Positions 1-9,109 of a DNA stretch of 64,000 nt are shown piece after piece. Each line of letters begins with the position of its first letter. Within the stretch, counting starts at the first letter, position 1. The position numbers and the translations under genes are program-made. The notes below the pieces were generated by a model. The model did no database searches and was not told the DNA's origin. It saw only the letters and a list, made by a program, of their open reading frames with translations. The DNA is taken from NCBI RefSeq assembly GCF_900624995.1, contig NZ_UYXQ01000009.1:62001-126000 (forward strand), read 5' to 3'. Source of the DNA: Pseudomonas antarctica (GTDB taxonomy: Bacteria > Pseudomonadota > Gammaproteobacteria > Pseudomonadales > Pseudomonadaceae).

Positions 1-840
1 TTCACCGTATCGATTGAAGCCACCTCCGGCGTGACCACCGGTATTTCTGCCGCAGACCGCGCACGTACGGTGCAAGCTGCCGCCGCCAAAGACGCCAAGG
101 CTGAAGACATCGTCAGCCCGGGTCACATCTTCCCACTGATGGCCCAACCGGGCGGCACCCTCGCTCGCGCCGGCCACACCGAAGCCGCCTGCGACCTGGC
201 GCGCATGGCTGGTTTCGAGCCAAGCGGGGTGATCTGCGAAGTGATGAACGACGACGGCACCATGGCCCGTCGTACTGAACTTGAAGCCTTTGCCGCCGAA
301 CACAACCTCAAAATCGGCACCATTGCCGACCTGATTCACTACCGCATGATCCACGAACGTACCGTTCAGCGGATTGCCGAGCAGCCGCTGGACAGCGAAC
401 TGGGCCAATTCAATTTGGTGACCTACCGTGATTCAGTGGAAGGCGACGTGCACATGGCGCTGACCCTGGGCAAGATTTGCGCTGAAGAGCCGACCCTGGT
501 GCGCGTGCACAACATGGACCCGCTGCGCGACCTGCTGATGGTCAAGCAACCGGGCCGTTGGAGCCTGCGCGCCGCCATGGCTGCGGTCTCCGAGGCAGGC
601 AGCGGTGTGGTGTTGCTGTTGGGCAACCCGGTGGATGGTGACGTGTTGCTGGCGCATATCCGCGAAACCGCCGATCAGGTGCCGGTGAAAAAACCGACCA
701 CCTACAGCATCGTCGGTGCCGGTTCGCAGATCCTTCGCGACCTGGGCGTACGCAAAATGCGCCTGATGAGCGCACCGATGAAATTTAATGCGATATCCGG
801 TTTCGACCTGGAAGTTGTAGAATACGTGCCCTCCGAATAA
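1..840 (+). CDS. ribBA: 3,4-dihydroxy-2-butanone-4-phosphate synthase / GTP cyclohydrolase II-like fusion (5' truncated)
   Basis: The frame is open from base 1, so the start lies outside the window. The first ~105 visible residues are the end of the RibB domain ([31 protein letters not shown]), which makes the four-carbon unit of riboflavin from ribulose 5-phosphate. The rest is a GTP cyclohydrolase II-like domain starting near [14 protein letters not shown]. That domain lacks the three-cysteine zinc cluster and the RQEGRGIGL motif, both present in the separate ribA at 3797, so the second domain is probably not catalytic. ribH, nusB and thiL follow on the same strand, as in other pseudomonads. 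The domain call is secure; loss of cyclohydrolase activity is inferred from the missing residues. Confidence 0.93.
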   Translation, partial: FTVSIEATSGVTTGISAADRARTVQAAAAKDAKAEDIVSPGHIFPLMAQPGGTLARAGHTEAACDLARMAGFEPSGVICEVMNDDGTMARRTELEAFAAEHNLKIGTIADLIHYRMIHERTVQRIAEQPLDSELGQFNLVTYRDSVEGDVHMALTLGKICAEEPTLVRVHNMDPLRDLLMVKQPGRWSLRAAMAAVSEAGSGVVLLLGNPVDGDVLLAHIRETADQVPVKKPTTYSIVGAGSQILRDLGVRKMRLMSAPMKFNAISGFDLEVVEYVPSE

Positions 841-928
841 AGGCTGGCGATTTTTGCGCTTTGTTCGCGGTTAAAACATCACTGAGGGGCGCACTTTTCG
901 CGTCCCGGCTCTTTAAGAGATTTGTCGA

Positions 929-1405
929 ATGACCCTGAAGACCATCGAAGGTACCTTCATCGCCCCCAAAGGCCGCTATGCCCTAGTGGTTGGCCGTTTC
1001 AACAGCTTCGTGGTTGAAAGCCTGGTAAGCGGTGCCGTTGACGCCTTGGTTCGCCACGGTGTGAGCGAGAGCGATATCACTATCATCCGTGCCCCTGGCG
1101 CCTTCGAAATTCCACTGGTTGCGCAAAAAGTTGCACAGCAGGGTGAATACGCGGCGATCATCGCCCTGGGCGCGGTCATTCGTGGTGGCACTCCGCACTT
1201 CGAATACGTGGCCGGCGAATGCACCAAGGGCTTGGCCCAGGTGTCCATGGAGTTCGGCGTACCCGTCGCGTTTGGCGTACTGACCGTAGATTCCATCGAA
1301 CAAGCCATCGAGCGTTCCGGCACCAAGGCCGGTAACAAAGGCGCTGAAGCTGCTCTGTCCGCGCTGGAAATGGTTAGCCTGCTGTCGCAGTTGGAGGCCA
1401 AGTGA
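929..1405 (+). CDS. ribH: 6,7-dimethyl-8-ribityllumazine synthase
   Basis: This 158-residue protein has the length and motifs of lumazine synthase: [18 protein letters not shown] near the N-terminus, [10 protein letters not shown] at about 54-63, and [16 protein letters not shown] at about 80-95, containing the catalytic His. It condenses the RibB product with the pyrimidine intermediate to form the riboflavin precursor, usually as an oligomeric shell in the cytoplasm. It lies 88 nt after ribBA and its stop overlaps the GTG start of nusB by 4 nt (GTGA), so the two are probably translationally coupled. Confidence 0.97.
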   Translation: MTLKTIEGTFIAPKGRYALVVGRFNSFVVESLVSGAVDALVRHGVSESDITIIRAPGAFEIPLVAQKVAQQGEYAAIIALGAVIRGGTPHFEYVAGECTKGLAQVSMEFGVPVAFGVLTVDSIEQAIERSGTKAGNKGAEAALSALEMVSLLSQLEAK

Positions 1406-1902
1406 TTTCCGACGAAAGCGATCAGTTCAACCCTCAGGACCCACGCCCTGCGGATGCCGGTAAGCCATCCAAAAGCGAGAAGCGCCGTAAAGCGCGTCAA
1501 CTTGCGACCCAGGCGCTGTACCAGCGTCTGATGGCCGGCGCTTCGCTGAGCGAAATCGAAGCGCAGTTCCGCGTCGATAACGACTTCACCTTCGCCGACC
1601 AGAGCTACTTCCACGACATCCTTCACGGTGTGCATGCCAACCTGACCGAGATCGACACGGCCCTGGCACCTTGCCTTGACCTGACCATCGAAGAACTGGA
1701 CCCGGTTGAACTGTGCGTGATGCGCCTCTCTACCTGGGAGCTGCTCAAGCGCGTCGACGTGCCGTATCGCGTGGTGATCAACGAAGGTATCGAGCTGGCG
1801 AAAGTCTACGGTTCGACCGACGGCCACAAGTTCGTCAACGGCGTGCTCGACAAACTGGCCCCGCGCCTGCGTGAAGCCGAAGTGAAGGAACACAAGCGCT
1901 AA
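1402..1902 (+). CDS. nusB: transcription antitermination factor NusB
   Basis: This 166-residue all-helical protein has NusB hallmarks: the [15 protein letters not shown]-terminal helix and, near the C-terminus, [21 protein letters not shown] then [10 protein letters not shown]. NusB binds boxA RNA with NusE (S10) and helps ribosomal RNA transcription avoid termination. The GTG start overlaps the ribH stop and is served by GGAGG at 1393-1397 inside the ribH end. The first ~25 residues are charged and likely flexible. Confidence 0.96.
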   Translation: MISDESDQFNPQDPRPADAGKPSKSEKRRKARQLATQALYQRLMAGASLSEIEAQFRVDNDFTFADQSYFHDILHGVHANLTEIDTALAPCLDLTIEELDPVELCVMRLSTWELLKRVDVPYRVVINEGIELAKVYGSTDGHKFVNGVLDKLAPRLREAEVKEHKR

Positions 1903-1920
1903 GTTGCGCTTGAGTCCCGA

Positions 1921-2886
1921 ATGGGCGAGTTTGAGCTGATCCGCCAATTCTTCGCTGCCGCGCCCTGCGCGCAAGGCGGCGAAGGCATTGCCTTGGGGAT
2001 CGGCGACGACTGCGCCTTGCTGGCACTCCCCGCTGGGGAGCAGTTGGCAGTCTCCACCGATACCTTAGTGGCCGGCGTGCATTTTGCCGACCCGTGTGAC
2101 CCGTTCCTGCTCGGCCAGCGCTCGTTGGCCGTAGCAGTGAGCGACTTGGCCGCCATGGGCGCCCATCCCCTTGCTTTTACCCTTGCCCTTACCACGCCGA
2201 CGGTCGATGCCGATTGGCTGCAACGCTATGCCCAGGGTTTGAACGCCATGGCGCAAAGCTGCGGCGTGGGTTTGGTCGGTGGCGACACCACGCGCGGGCC
2301 GCTGAGCCTGACGCTGACGGTATTGGGCCGTGTGCCCGCCGGGCAGGCGTTGACGCGTAGCGGCGCGCAGCCGGGCGATTGGCTGTGTGTGGGTGGCGAA
2401 CTGGGCAATGCGGCGGGTGCTTTGCCGCTGGTGTTGAAACAACGCACGGCTGAGGCCTCCATCGCCGAACCCCTGCTGGCCCATTACTGGTCGCCAAAAC
2501 CACAGCTGGCGCTGGGCCTGGCTTTGCGAGGCAAGGCGACATCCGCCATGGATATCTCCGACGGGCTGTTGGCCGATTGCGGGCATATCGCCAAGGCATC
2601 GGCTGTTAGCCTGCTGATCGAGCGCCAGCGGTTGCCGTTGTCCAAGGCCTTGTTGGCGTTTGTCGGCGATGCCGAGGCGCGCGTGGCTGCCTTGAGCGGA
2701 GGCGACGACTACGTGTTGGCGTTTACCCTGCCACCTGCCGAGCTGGCGCCCTTGTTGGCCGATGGTTGGCCGATCCACGTGATTGGCCGGGTCGAGGCCG
2801 GGCAGGGCGTAACGCTGCTCGATGCCACTGGGCAAGACATCACCCCGGCCGTGCGCGGCTATCAGCATTTTCGCGAGACGCCCTAA
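1921..2886 (+). CDS. thiL: thiamine-monophosphate kinase
   Basis: A 321-residue member of the AIR-synthase-like family. Visible motifs are GIGDDCALL near residue 27, SVSTDTLVAGVHF-type metal-binding sequence near 45, GGDTTRGPLSL near 120 and MDISDGLLADCGHI near 210. It phosphorylates thiamine monophosphate to the active diphosphate cofactor. It follows nusB by 18 nt on the same strand and closes the vitamin cluster. Length and motif order are normal. Confidence 0.96.
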   Translation: MGEFELIRQFFAAAPCAQGGEGIALGIGDDCALLALPAGEQLAVSTDTLVAGVHFADPCDPFLLGQRSLAVAVSDLAAMGAHPLAFTLALTTPTVDADWLQRYAQGLNAMAQSCGVGLVGGDTTRGPLSLTLTVLGRVPAGQALTRSGAQPGDWLCVGGELGNAAGALPLVLKQRTAEASIAEPLLAHYWSPKPQLALGLALRGKATSAMDISDGLLADCGHIAKASAVSLLIERQRLPLSKALLAFVGDAEARVAALSGGDDYVLAFTLPPAELAPLLADGWPIHVIGRVEAGQGVTLLDATGQDITPAVRGYQHFRETP

Positions 2887-2941
2887 ACCGTCCACCTGCG
2901 CTACCCTTTATACGGTTGTCACGGTGCAGGAGGTTGTCACC

Positions 2942-3667
2942 ATGGATGTACGCCGCTGCTTGCTGGTTATGCTGTGTGCCCTCGTGCCGCTGGTGCAGGC
3001 GCAAGAAGCACCGGTGCCTGGCAAGATCGTGCTGGCCAGTGAGGAATGGAACGACTACACCAACAAAGATGGCAGCGGCCTGGCGTGGGATTTAGTGCGC
3101 CAGATCTTCGAGCCGGTTGGCATCACCGTGCAAACCCGCAGTGAACCCTATACCCGCTCTATCGGCCTGGCTCGGCGTGGCGAAGTGGATGGCTGGGTCG
3201 GCTCTTACCGCGATGAGGCCAGCGGCGTGTCGTACCCGCACTGGAACTTCGACGCCGACCACATCTACGCGCTGGGCTTGGCGACTACGCCGACGCCTAG
3301 CCTTGCCACGCTGGGCAACTATCGTCTGGCCTGGGTGCGCGGCTATAAGTACGAGGAGTACTTGCCGAATCTGCACCGCTTTCATCAGATCGAACGCCGA
3401 GACGGCATCTTGCCAATGCTGCAGCATGCTCGCGCCGACTTCTATATCGATGCGCTCACCGAAGCCAAGTACGTTCTGAGTCAGTCTGATGATCCGTCAC
3501 AATTCAAGCTTACGCATATCGCCGAACTGCCGCTTTACATAGGCTTTGCCGACACTGAGCGCGGTCGGGCATTGATGGCGGTTTACGATCGGCGCCTGGC
3601 CGTTTTGGTCAAACGTGGTGAGCTGAAGCCGATTTTCGCACGCTGGAAACAGCCGTACCCGTTTTGA
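2942..3667 (+). CDS. periplasmic solute-binding protein, amino-acid ABC type (SBP_bac_3 family)
   Basis: A 241-residue protein with a signal peptide (MDVRRCLLVMLCALVPLVQA) and a type II periplasmic binding fold: GKIVLASEEWNDYTNKDGSG, a hinge region and a late RGELKPIFARWKQPYPF. I chose ATG 2942 because AGGAGG at 2928-2933 lies 8 nt upstream and the signal peptide begins here; the frame is open further back but that part overlaps thiL. No permease or ATPase genes are adjacent, so it is an orphan binding protein or sensor. The ligand cannot be read from sequence. Confidence 0.85.
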   Translation: MDVRRCLLVMLCALVPLVQAQEAPVPGKIVLASEEWNDYTNKDGSGLAWDLVRQIFEPVGITVQTRSEPYTRSIGLARRGEVDGWVGSYRDEASGVSYPHWNFDADHIYALGLATTPTPSLATLGNYRLAWVRGYKYEEYLPNLHRFHQIERRDGILPMLQHARADFYIDALTEAKYVLSQSDDPSQFKLTHIAELPLYIGFADTERGRALMAVYDRRLAVLVKRGELKPIFARWKQPYPF

Positions 3668-3796
3668 CTCGCATAGAACCGAGACGAAGGCCAATCGAAC
3701 CGATTGATCTTTATCAGCGATAATTCAGCTTAAGCGTCTGTAGGAACCTGCTGTTACAATGACGCCCTCTGTGAAATCTGAAATCAGGAGCACACG

Positions 3797-4414
3797 GTGC
3801 CCGTCGTTTTCGTCGCCGCTTCCAAGCTGCCTACCCCTTTTGCCACGTTCACCATGAACGGCTTTCTCGAAGAGGCCACTGGGCGCGAGCACGTCGTGCT
3901 CAGCCTCGGTGACTTCACCGACGGCGCGCCGGTGCTGGGTCGCGTGCACTCCGAGTGCCTGACTGGCGACGCGCTGTTCAGCCAGCGCTGCGACTGCGGT
4001 TCGCAACTGGAAGCCGCCATGCGCGCCATCGCCCGAGAAGGCCGTGGCGTGTTGTTGTACTTGCGCCAGGAAGGCCGTGGCATTGGCCTGATGAACAAAA
4101 TCCGTGCCTACGAGCTGCAAGATGGCGGCGCTGATACCGTTGAAGCCAACGAGCGCCTGGGCTTTGCCGCCGACCAGCGTGACTACGCGATCTGCCTGCC
4201 GATGCTTGAGTACCTGGGCGTGAAGTCCCTGCGCCTGATGACCAACAACCCGCGCAAGGTCAAAGCCTTGACCGAAATGGGCATCACCGTCGCCGAGCGC
4301 GTGCCGCTGCACACCGGGCAAAACCCGCACAACAAACTCTACCTGGCCACCAAAGCCAGCAAGCTCGACCACATGATGGGCAACGAGCATCAAGGCGAGG
4401 TTGACCGCGCGTGA
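3797..4414 (+). CDS. ribA: GTP cyclohydrolase II
   Basis: This 205-residue enzyme opens GTP to the pyrimidine precursor of riboflavin. The zinc ligands are visible as C54, C65 and C67 in [20 protein letters not shown], and the catalytic loop is RQEGRGIGL at 90-98; [10 protein letters not shown] near 149-158 is the family's substrate-binding stretch. The start is GTG, with AGGAG about 6-8 nt upstream. A possible -10 (TACAAT at 3755-3760) lies in the 129-nt gap before it. It supplies the activity apparently lost from the second domain of ribBA. Its stop overlaps the next gene's GTG start. Confidence 0.96.
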   Translation: MPVVFVAASKLPTPFATFTMNGFLEEATGREHVVLSLGDFTDGAPVLGRVHSECLTGDALFSQRCDCGSQLEAAMRAIAREGRGVLLYLRQEGRGIGLMNKIRAYELQDGGADTVEANERLGFAADQRDYAICLPMLEYLGVKSLRLMTNNPRKVKALTEMGITVAERVPLHTGQNPHNKLYLATKASKLDHMMGNEHQGEVDRA

Positions 4415-4830
4415 CCCGTGGCCAGGTGAAACGCCGGCTGTCCTTCAACTGGTGGCAGTACCTGGCCCTGGCATTGTTGCCGCTGTTCGTGATCAACCTG
4501 GTCTTTGGTCACGCCGAATCCCTGCTTCCCGTACTGGCCATGCCGTTCTTTATTGCCGGCGTGGCCTCAATGTTTCTGAGCCTGCGTTATTTTCATGGCT
4601 ATAAACACGCGCTGATCGCCACGTCCAAAGCCCTCGATACACCCGAAGAACCAGCGGCCTGGATCACCCTCGCGGCTCGTCGGCGCACGGCTTTACTGGT
4701 GGCGGCCATACCCGCCTGGGTCGGCGCGCTGGCGGTGTTTGTTGGCTTGGAAGCGGTGCCTCTGTTTCTGCTGGCGTTATCGACGCTGGTACTGTTTTAT
4801 CTCTACCGCATCCCGCGTCAATTGGGATGA
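4411..4830 (+). CDS. small inner-membrane protein of unknown function
   Basis: A 139-residue protein with four predicted membrane segments (about residues 15-32, 38-57, 91-111 and 115-132). After the second there is a cytoplasmic-looking stretch, [22 protein letters not shown] recognise no catalytic motif. It overlaps ribA by 4 nt and its stop overlaps the start of the BtuF-like gene, so the three are probably one transcript. The position suggests a role linked to vitamin or cofactor handling, but that is inference only. Confidence 0.8.
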   Translation: MTRGQVKRRLSFNWWQYLALALLPLFVINLVFGHAESLLPVLAMPFFIAGVASMFLSLRYFHGYKHALIATSKALDTPEEPAAWITLAARRRTALLVAAIPAWVGALAVFVGLEAVPLFLLALSTLVLFYLYRIPRQLG

Positions 4831-5627
4831 AGCGTCGCTGGCTGGCGGTGCTGCTGTTGGTATTCAGTGCCCAGGCCTTGGCGGTCGAACGCGTCGTCAG
4901 CTTGGCGCCTTCACTCTCTGAAATTGTGCTTGAACTGGGCGCCGCTGACCTGCTGGTGGGCGTGCTCGACGGCGGTGATCGGCCGACGGCGCTGGCGAAG
5001 GTGCCGTCGGTTGGGCATTACGGGCAGTTGAACATGGAGCGTCTGCTCAGTCTTAAGCCCGACCTCATTCTGCTCTGGCCCGGCAGCGTTGGCCCTGCGC
5101 AACGCGAGCAATTGCAGCGGCTGGGAATCCCGGTGTATGTGGCCGAACCTCATAGCCTTGAACAACTGACGACCCAGGTCCAAGCCATCGCCCGGCAGTT
5201 GGGTCGCGCTGACGCTGGCCGGCAGTTGTCTGCGCAGCTGCGCCAGCGCCTGGCCGAACTGCGCCAACGCTATCAGCGTGCCGAGCCACTGCGGGTGTTT
5301 TACCAAGTATGGAACCAGCCGTTGTACACCGTCGGCGGTGGGCAAATCATCAGTGATGCCCTGGAGGTATGCGGTGCACGCAATGTGTTTGCTGACCTCA
5401 AGCTGCCCGCACCGCAGGTCAGCATTGAGTCGGTGTTACAGCGCAATCCCGAGGTGATTCTGGCGGGGGATCAGCCGCAGCTGGATGCCTGGAAGGCTTG
5501 GCCACAGGTTGGCGCAGTCGCCCAGGGCCGTTTGTTATTGGTGCCGGACAAAGGTCTGGAGCGGCCCAGTGGGCAGATGATCGAAGCCGTCGCCAAGTTG
5601 TGTGAGCGCATCGCTACAGGCCGTTAG
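4827..5627 (+). CDS. btuF: BtuF-like vitamin B12 (cobalamin) periplasmic binding protein
   Basis: A 266-residue protein with signal peptide [19 protein letters not shown], then a helical-backbone metal-receptor fold: ERVVSLAPSLSEIVLELGAA, SVGHYGQLNMERLLSLKPDL and FYQVWNQPLYTVGGGQIISD. This is the class III binding-protein family that carries cobalamin or iron chelates across the periplasm. Cobalamin is favoured by sequence feel and by the BtuB-like receptor at 7050-8951. No BtuC/BtuD genes are adjacent. ATGA overlap with the upstream membrane protein suggests coupling. Confidence 0.82.
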   Translation: MKRRWLAVLLLVFSAQALAVERVVSLAPSLSEIVLELGAADLLVGVLDGGDRPTALAKVPSVGHYGQLNMERLLSLKPDLILLWPGSVGPAQREQLQRLGIPVYVAEPHSLEQLTTQVQAIARQLGRADAGRQLSAQLRQRLAELRQRYQRAEPLRVFYQVWNQPLYTVGGGQIISDALEVCGARNVFADLKLPAPQVSIESVLQRNPEVILAGDQPQLDAWKAWPQVGAVAQGRLLLVPDKGLERPSGQMIEAVAKLCERIATGR

Positions 5628-5782
5628 TGCGTTTTACCGGTGTTAGGCGATCTATCAGGCTGTTCGCCTTGAAAAATGAGAAAAGTCCGACAGATTGTGG
5701 CTGAGTGGGTGTTCAGCCTGTGCAGGCTTGTGTTCGATGTGCGGGGCGCAAGAAATTCCTGTCAGACCACTTCGGATTCTCC

Positions 5783-6133
5783 ATGCGTCTTCTCATTGCT
5801 TGCGCCAGCACCCTATTTCTCGTGTTGGTCGGGTGCAACACCCTTGTTGGGGTTGCCACGTTGATGGCCTTCAGTGCCAACCCCATTTATATCAAAGCCT
5901 ACGAGGCGGGGGCGACCAAAGATGACCTTTTGGCCATTCAGCAGCCGCACCGTGTCACACCCATTCACGGGGCGGCATCCACGTGTTTTGATTACACGTT
6001 GAGGAGTAAAGGCAAGAAGAGGACGCTCTATGTTGCGTTCACTGTCACCGAAAAGGTCAGTGCCTATGGCTTTTCGACCTGTGCCAGTGCATTCAGTGAA
6101 CGCTACCTTAGCGCCAGTGAGTTGCTGCCTTAG
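5783..6133 (+). CDS. small lipoprotein, paralogue 1 of 3
   Basis: A 116-residue protein with a lipoprotein signal (MRLLIACASTLFLVLVGCNT; lipobox LVGC). The mature part has DDLLAIQQPHRVTPIHG, a pair of conserved cysteines (STCFDYTL and FSTCASAF) and SKGKKRTLYVAFT. The genes at 6260 and 6681 share the same layout, including the I-Q-x-P-x-x-I/V-T-x-I/V-x-G core, C-F-D-Y and Y-x-x-C. ATG 5783 places the signal peptide correctly. Function unknown; an outer- or inner-membrane-anchored periplasmic protein is expected. Confidence 0.75.
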   Translation: MRLLIACASTLFLVLVGCNTLVGVATLMAFSANPIYIKAYEAGATKDDLLAIQQPHRVTPIHGAASTCFDYTLRSKGKKRTLYVAFTVTEKVSAYGFSTCASAFSERYLSASELLP

Positions 6134-6259
6134 ATCTACCGAGAGGCTCAGGCGATTGGTCTGTCGAGAAAGTCAGACTTTGCCTCCAGATTCCCACCTG
6201 CATGGTTGTTAGTGTCGCTGCTCCCCATCCGGGTTGATTAGGCAGCATAAGGACACATC

Positions 6260-6631
6260 ATGCGTTATCTCTTGGCGGTCTCGGGTACCGTCATCGCATT
6301 GGCGCTAATAAGCGGGTGCGATATCTCTCAAAGAATCACGGCTCTCAGGACATTCGGTGCTCATCCTGTGGTGGACCGATCTACATCGATGGACAGCACC
6401 AAGCAGGACATGCTGAGCATTCAGGCACCGACAAAAATCACCTCAATCCGCGGCGGCACCTCACAGTGCTTTGACTACGCGTTGGAGCGTGATGGAAAAA
6501 AAGCGGATTATTTTGTTTCGTTCACGTCTGATGGATGGGCTAACGCTTGGGGCTACTCGACCTGCAGCAAAGTGTTGGCAGACGGTAGCCTGGCATCCAA
6601 TGCGCGAGTTAAAAGAAATGCTGATCGTTGA
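6260..6631 (+). CDS. small lipoprotein, paralogue 2 of 3
   Basis: A 123-residue lipoprotein (signal MRYLLAVSGTVIALALISGC, lipobox ISGC) sharing the core of its neighbours: KQDMLSIQAPTKITSIRGGT, then SQCFDYALERDGKKADYFVSF, then WGYSTCSKV. It diverges most at its C-terminus, ending in a short basic tail (RVKRNADR) rather than the acidic/Ser end of the others. It sits 126 nt after paralogue 1 and 49 nt before paralogue 3. Function unknown. Confidence 0.72.
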   Translation: MRYLLAVSGTVIALALISGCDISQRITALRTFGAHPVVDRSTSMDSTKQDMLSIQAPTKITSIRGGTSQCFDYALERDGKKADYFVSFTSDGWANAWGYSTCSKVLADGSLASNARVKRNADR

Positions 6632-6680
6632 TGATGGGTTGCCTGGTGCATGGCGATCGTTAAACAAACAGGAGGTGGCC

Positions 6681-7040
6681 ATGCGCCGTTTGATATTCGG
6701 TATTTCTACCGCTCTTTTGCTGACCGGTTGCAACACACTGGAAGGTGTCTCGACGTTGATGAATTTCAGTGACCACCCCGTTGCCGCCAAGGCGGCCGAG
6801 GGGAGCAGGGCTACCAAACAGGATATTCTTGCGATTCAGCAGCCCAAGCGCATCACCCCGGTGCGCAATGGCAGCTCACAGTGCTTTGACTATGAACTGG
6901 AAAACAAAGGCAAGAAAAAGGACTTATATGTCAGCTTTACCGATACGGGGACGGTTAACGCGTACGGGTACATCACCTGCGCCGAAGCAATCAAGGGCGG
7001 GTATCTGAATTCCAACGAACCTTCCCGGCAGATCTATTAA
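6681..7040 (+). CDS. small lipoprotein, paralogue 3 of 3
   Basis: A 119-residue lipoprotein (signal MRRLIFGISTALLLTGC, lipobox LTGC). The start ATG 6681 is set by AGGAGGT at 6670-6676. The mature part is close to paralogue 1: NTLEGVSTLMNFSDHPVAAK, then QDILAIQQPKRITPVRNG, CFDYELENKGKKKDLYVSF and YGYITCAEAIKGGYL. It ends 9 nt before the stop of the convergent TonB receptor gene. Function unknown; the family looks specific to Pseudomonas relatives. Confidence 0.78.
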   Translation: MRRLIFGISTALLLTGCNTLEGVSTLMNFSDHPVAAKAAEGSRATKQDILAIQQPKRITPVRNGSSQCFDYELENKGKKKDLYVSFTDTGTVNAYGYITCAEAIKGGYLNSNEPSRQIY

Positions 7041-7049
7041 GCCAAGGCG

Positions 7050-8951
7050 CTACAGCTGTGGCGTCCACGTCAGGCCCAGCATCCAGGTCCGGCCCTCTTC
7101 GCGGTAGTCGTAGTTGTTGGAGAAGTCGGCGGCGTTATAGCTGTAGCGAGCGCGGGCATATTGGCGGTCCAGCAGGTTGTCGACTTTCAGCGAAACACTG
7201 ACTTCATGATTGATCGCCCAGCGGCTACGCAGCCCCAGCAAGGCATAACCGCCCAGGCGATTGCGGTTGTTTTCATCGTCATAGCTGCTGCTGATGGCTT
7301 GCCAACTGGCACCCACACCCAACTTATCGAATTGCCGGTCCAGATCCAGGCTCAAGGTGCGCCGTGCGCGACGCGCCAGGGTGTGGCCGGTATCGCGGTC
7401 GCGCGGGTCGATAAATGCCACGCCCAGGTTGCCCTGCCAACCAAACAGTTCCTGCTTGAGCGCCGCTTCAAAGCCATTGATACGCGCTGACGCCACGTTT
7501 TGCGGCATGCTGGTGCTGTCGAGGACGATCGCGTCGCTTAAATCGGTGCGATACAGCGAAGCTTCCAGGCGTGTGCTGTCGCTCAGCTGACTACGCCATT
7601 GCAGCTCGTAGCTTTTGGAGGTCTCCGGCTGCAGGTTGGGGTTGCTGTACCGCGTGTCAGGGTAGTAAAGGTCGTTGAAGGTCGGCGCGCGCAAGCCTTC
7701 GCTGTAGCTCAGCAGTACGTCATTGTCGGCGTTGATCGGCACGGTAAGGGTGCCGCTCCAGCTGTTCTGGCCGCCGAATTGCTGGTTCTGGTCGCGGCGC
7801 AGGCCCAGCTCGGTGGAGAACCACTCGCCGTGGAAACGATGCTGCACAAAGGCGGCCCGGTTCCAGCGGCTGTTCTCGGTAAAGGCGCTGGAGCCGTGAA
7901 AGCGGTCTTCGTACCAGTCGCCGCCGAGGATCAGGCTGTTTTGCTCATTCAGCGTCAGGTCGTTTTGCCAGTTGACCGAGTCACGATAGGTGTTGAACAC
8001 GCTGAAATCATCACTGAGCTTATCGCGCTTGGTATCACGGTTTTCGCTGTGGCCCAGCTCCAGGCGCGACTGCCAGCGTTCATTCAGCTTGGCGTCGACA
8101 TAGCCGCTGGCGCTGCTCACGGTGTAATCGGTGTAGGGTTTTTGCCCAACCGTCTGTTCGGTAGTGGCGTCGTAGCGACCGAAGCTGTTGTCGTATTGCG
8201 ACTTGCCGCGGTTATCCAGCAGGTTGAAACCCACTTGCAGCTCATCGTTGAAGGCATGGCTGAGGTTCAGGCTGATGGACTGATTGCGATAGGCATCATG
8301 GTCGCCATCGCTGGGAAACGATTCGTGTGTAGCGTTGATACCCGCCGTGTCATCCAGGCTCGCCCCCACGTTGAAGCGCGTGTGCTCATCACCGCCGGAG
8401 AGGCCAAGGCTGCGCTCCCAAGTCTGGTGGCTGCCCAACCCCAATTTCAAACGTGGCTGCAAGCCTTGTTCGGCATTGCGCCGGGTGAATATCTGGATGA
8501 CGCCACCAATCGCGTCGCTGCCGTAGATCACCGAGCGTGAGCCGCGCAGCACCTCCACGCGTTCAATCTGGTCGACGTTCAGGTACTGAAGTTCGCTGTC
8601 ACCGGAGGTGGTATTGGCGATGCGCTGGCCATCGACCAACACCAGGCTTTGCGCGGATTTGGTGCCGCGAATGAAGATCCCCGGCAGGCTGCCGCGGCCA
8701 CCGGTGGGCGCGACTTGCACGCCGGGCACGCGGCCGAGCAAATCGCTCACGCTGGTGGGTTGCAGGCGGTCGATGTCATCGCGGGTGAATACGGTGTTGG
8801 CGGCGCTGCTGTCGTTGCGCGCTTGGACCTGGCGGTTGGCGCTGATCACTACGTTGGGGAGTTTCAGCGCGTCATCACGCTCGAAGGAGGCGGCGAGCAG
8901 GTCAGTGGCCGGGAGCAGCAGCAAGGGCAGGGCGAGGTGAAGGCGGTTCAT
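7050..8951 (-). CDS. btuB: TonB-dependent outer-membrane receptor, BtuB-like
   Basis: A 633-residue receptor. The start at 8951 gives a clean signal peptide (MNRLHLALPLLLLPATDLLA); the frame is open upstream but only through non-coding DNA. A TonB box (LPNVVISA) follows, then the plug (TRDDIDRLQPTSVSDLLGRV, VPGVQVAPTGGRG, GIFIRGTKSAQSLVLVDG, RSVIYGSDAIGGVIQIFT) and a 22-strand barrel. The plug pattern is the BtuB vitamin B12 type. The nearby BtuF-like gene agrees. There is no cobalamin riboswitch directly upstream: the 158-nt gap to dxs is largely filled by a REP inverted repeat, so expression probably relies on readthrough or on a promoter I cannot see. Confidence 0.86.
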   Translation of the reverse strand: MNRLHLALPLLLLPATDLLAASFERDDALKLPNVVISANRQVQARNDSSAANTVFTRDDIDRLQPTSVSDLLGRVPGVQVAPTGGRGSLPGIFIRGTKSAQSLVLVDGQRIANTTSGDSELQYLNVDQIERVEVLRGSRSVIYGSDAIGGVIQIFTRRNAEQGLQPRLKLGLGSHQTWERSLGLSGGDEHTRFNVGASLDDTAGINATHESFPSDGDHDAYRNQSISLNLSHAFNDELQVGFNLLDNRGKSQYDNSFGRYDATTEQTVGQKPYTDYTVSSASGYVDAKLNERWQSRLELGHSENRDTKRDKLSDDFSVFNTYRDSVNWQNDLTLNEQNSLILGGDWYEDRFHGSSAFTENSRWNRAAFVQHRFHGEWFSTELGLRRDQNQQFGGQNSWSGTLTVPINADNDVLLSYSEGLRAPTFNDLYYPDTRYSNPNLQPETSKSYELQWRSQLSDSTRLEASLYRTDLSDAIVLDSTSMPQNVASARINGFEAALKQELFGWQGNLGVAFIDPRDRDTGHTLARRARRTLSLDLDRQFDKLGVGASWQAISSSYDDENNRNRLGGYALLGLRSRWAINHEVSVSLKVDNLLDRQYARARYSYNAADFSNNYDYREEGRTWMLGLTWTPQL

Positions 8952-8988
8952 GGGCTGTCCATAGCATTTGAAAATGGCACAAAAACCA

Positions 8989-9080
8989 ATGTGGGAGCGG
9001 GCTTGCTCGCGAATGCGGTGGCACATTCAACATCCCAGTTGACTGACACTGCGCATTCGCGAGCAAGCCCGCTCCCACAT
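8989..9080. repeat. REP/REPIN inverted repeat, copy 1
   Basis: Two perfect 29-bp arms (8989-9017 and 9052-9080) beginning ATGTGGGAGCGGGCTTGCTC enclose a 34-nt loop. The same arm sequence recurs at 13470, 20070 and 40380. This is the abundant extragenic repeat of fluorescent pseudomonads. It sits between dxs and the TonB receptor, both read leftward, and its long hairpin may act as a partial terminator or mRNA stabiliser. Confidence 0.93.
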
Positions 9081-9109
9081 TTAGTCCCGGTTGCTACCGG
9101 GAGGTCGGG

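Noticed and set aside
8952..9109. Possible cobalamin riboswitch before the BtuB-like gene
   Set aside because: The gap is only 158 nt and is mostly a REP inverted repeat; no B12-box-like sequence is seen.
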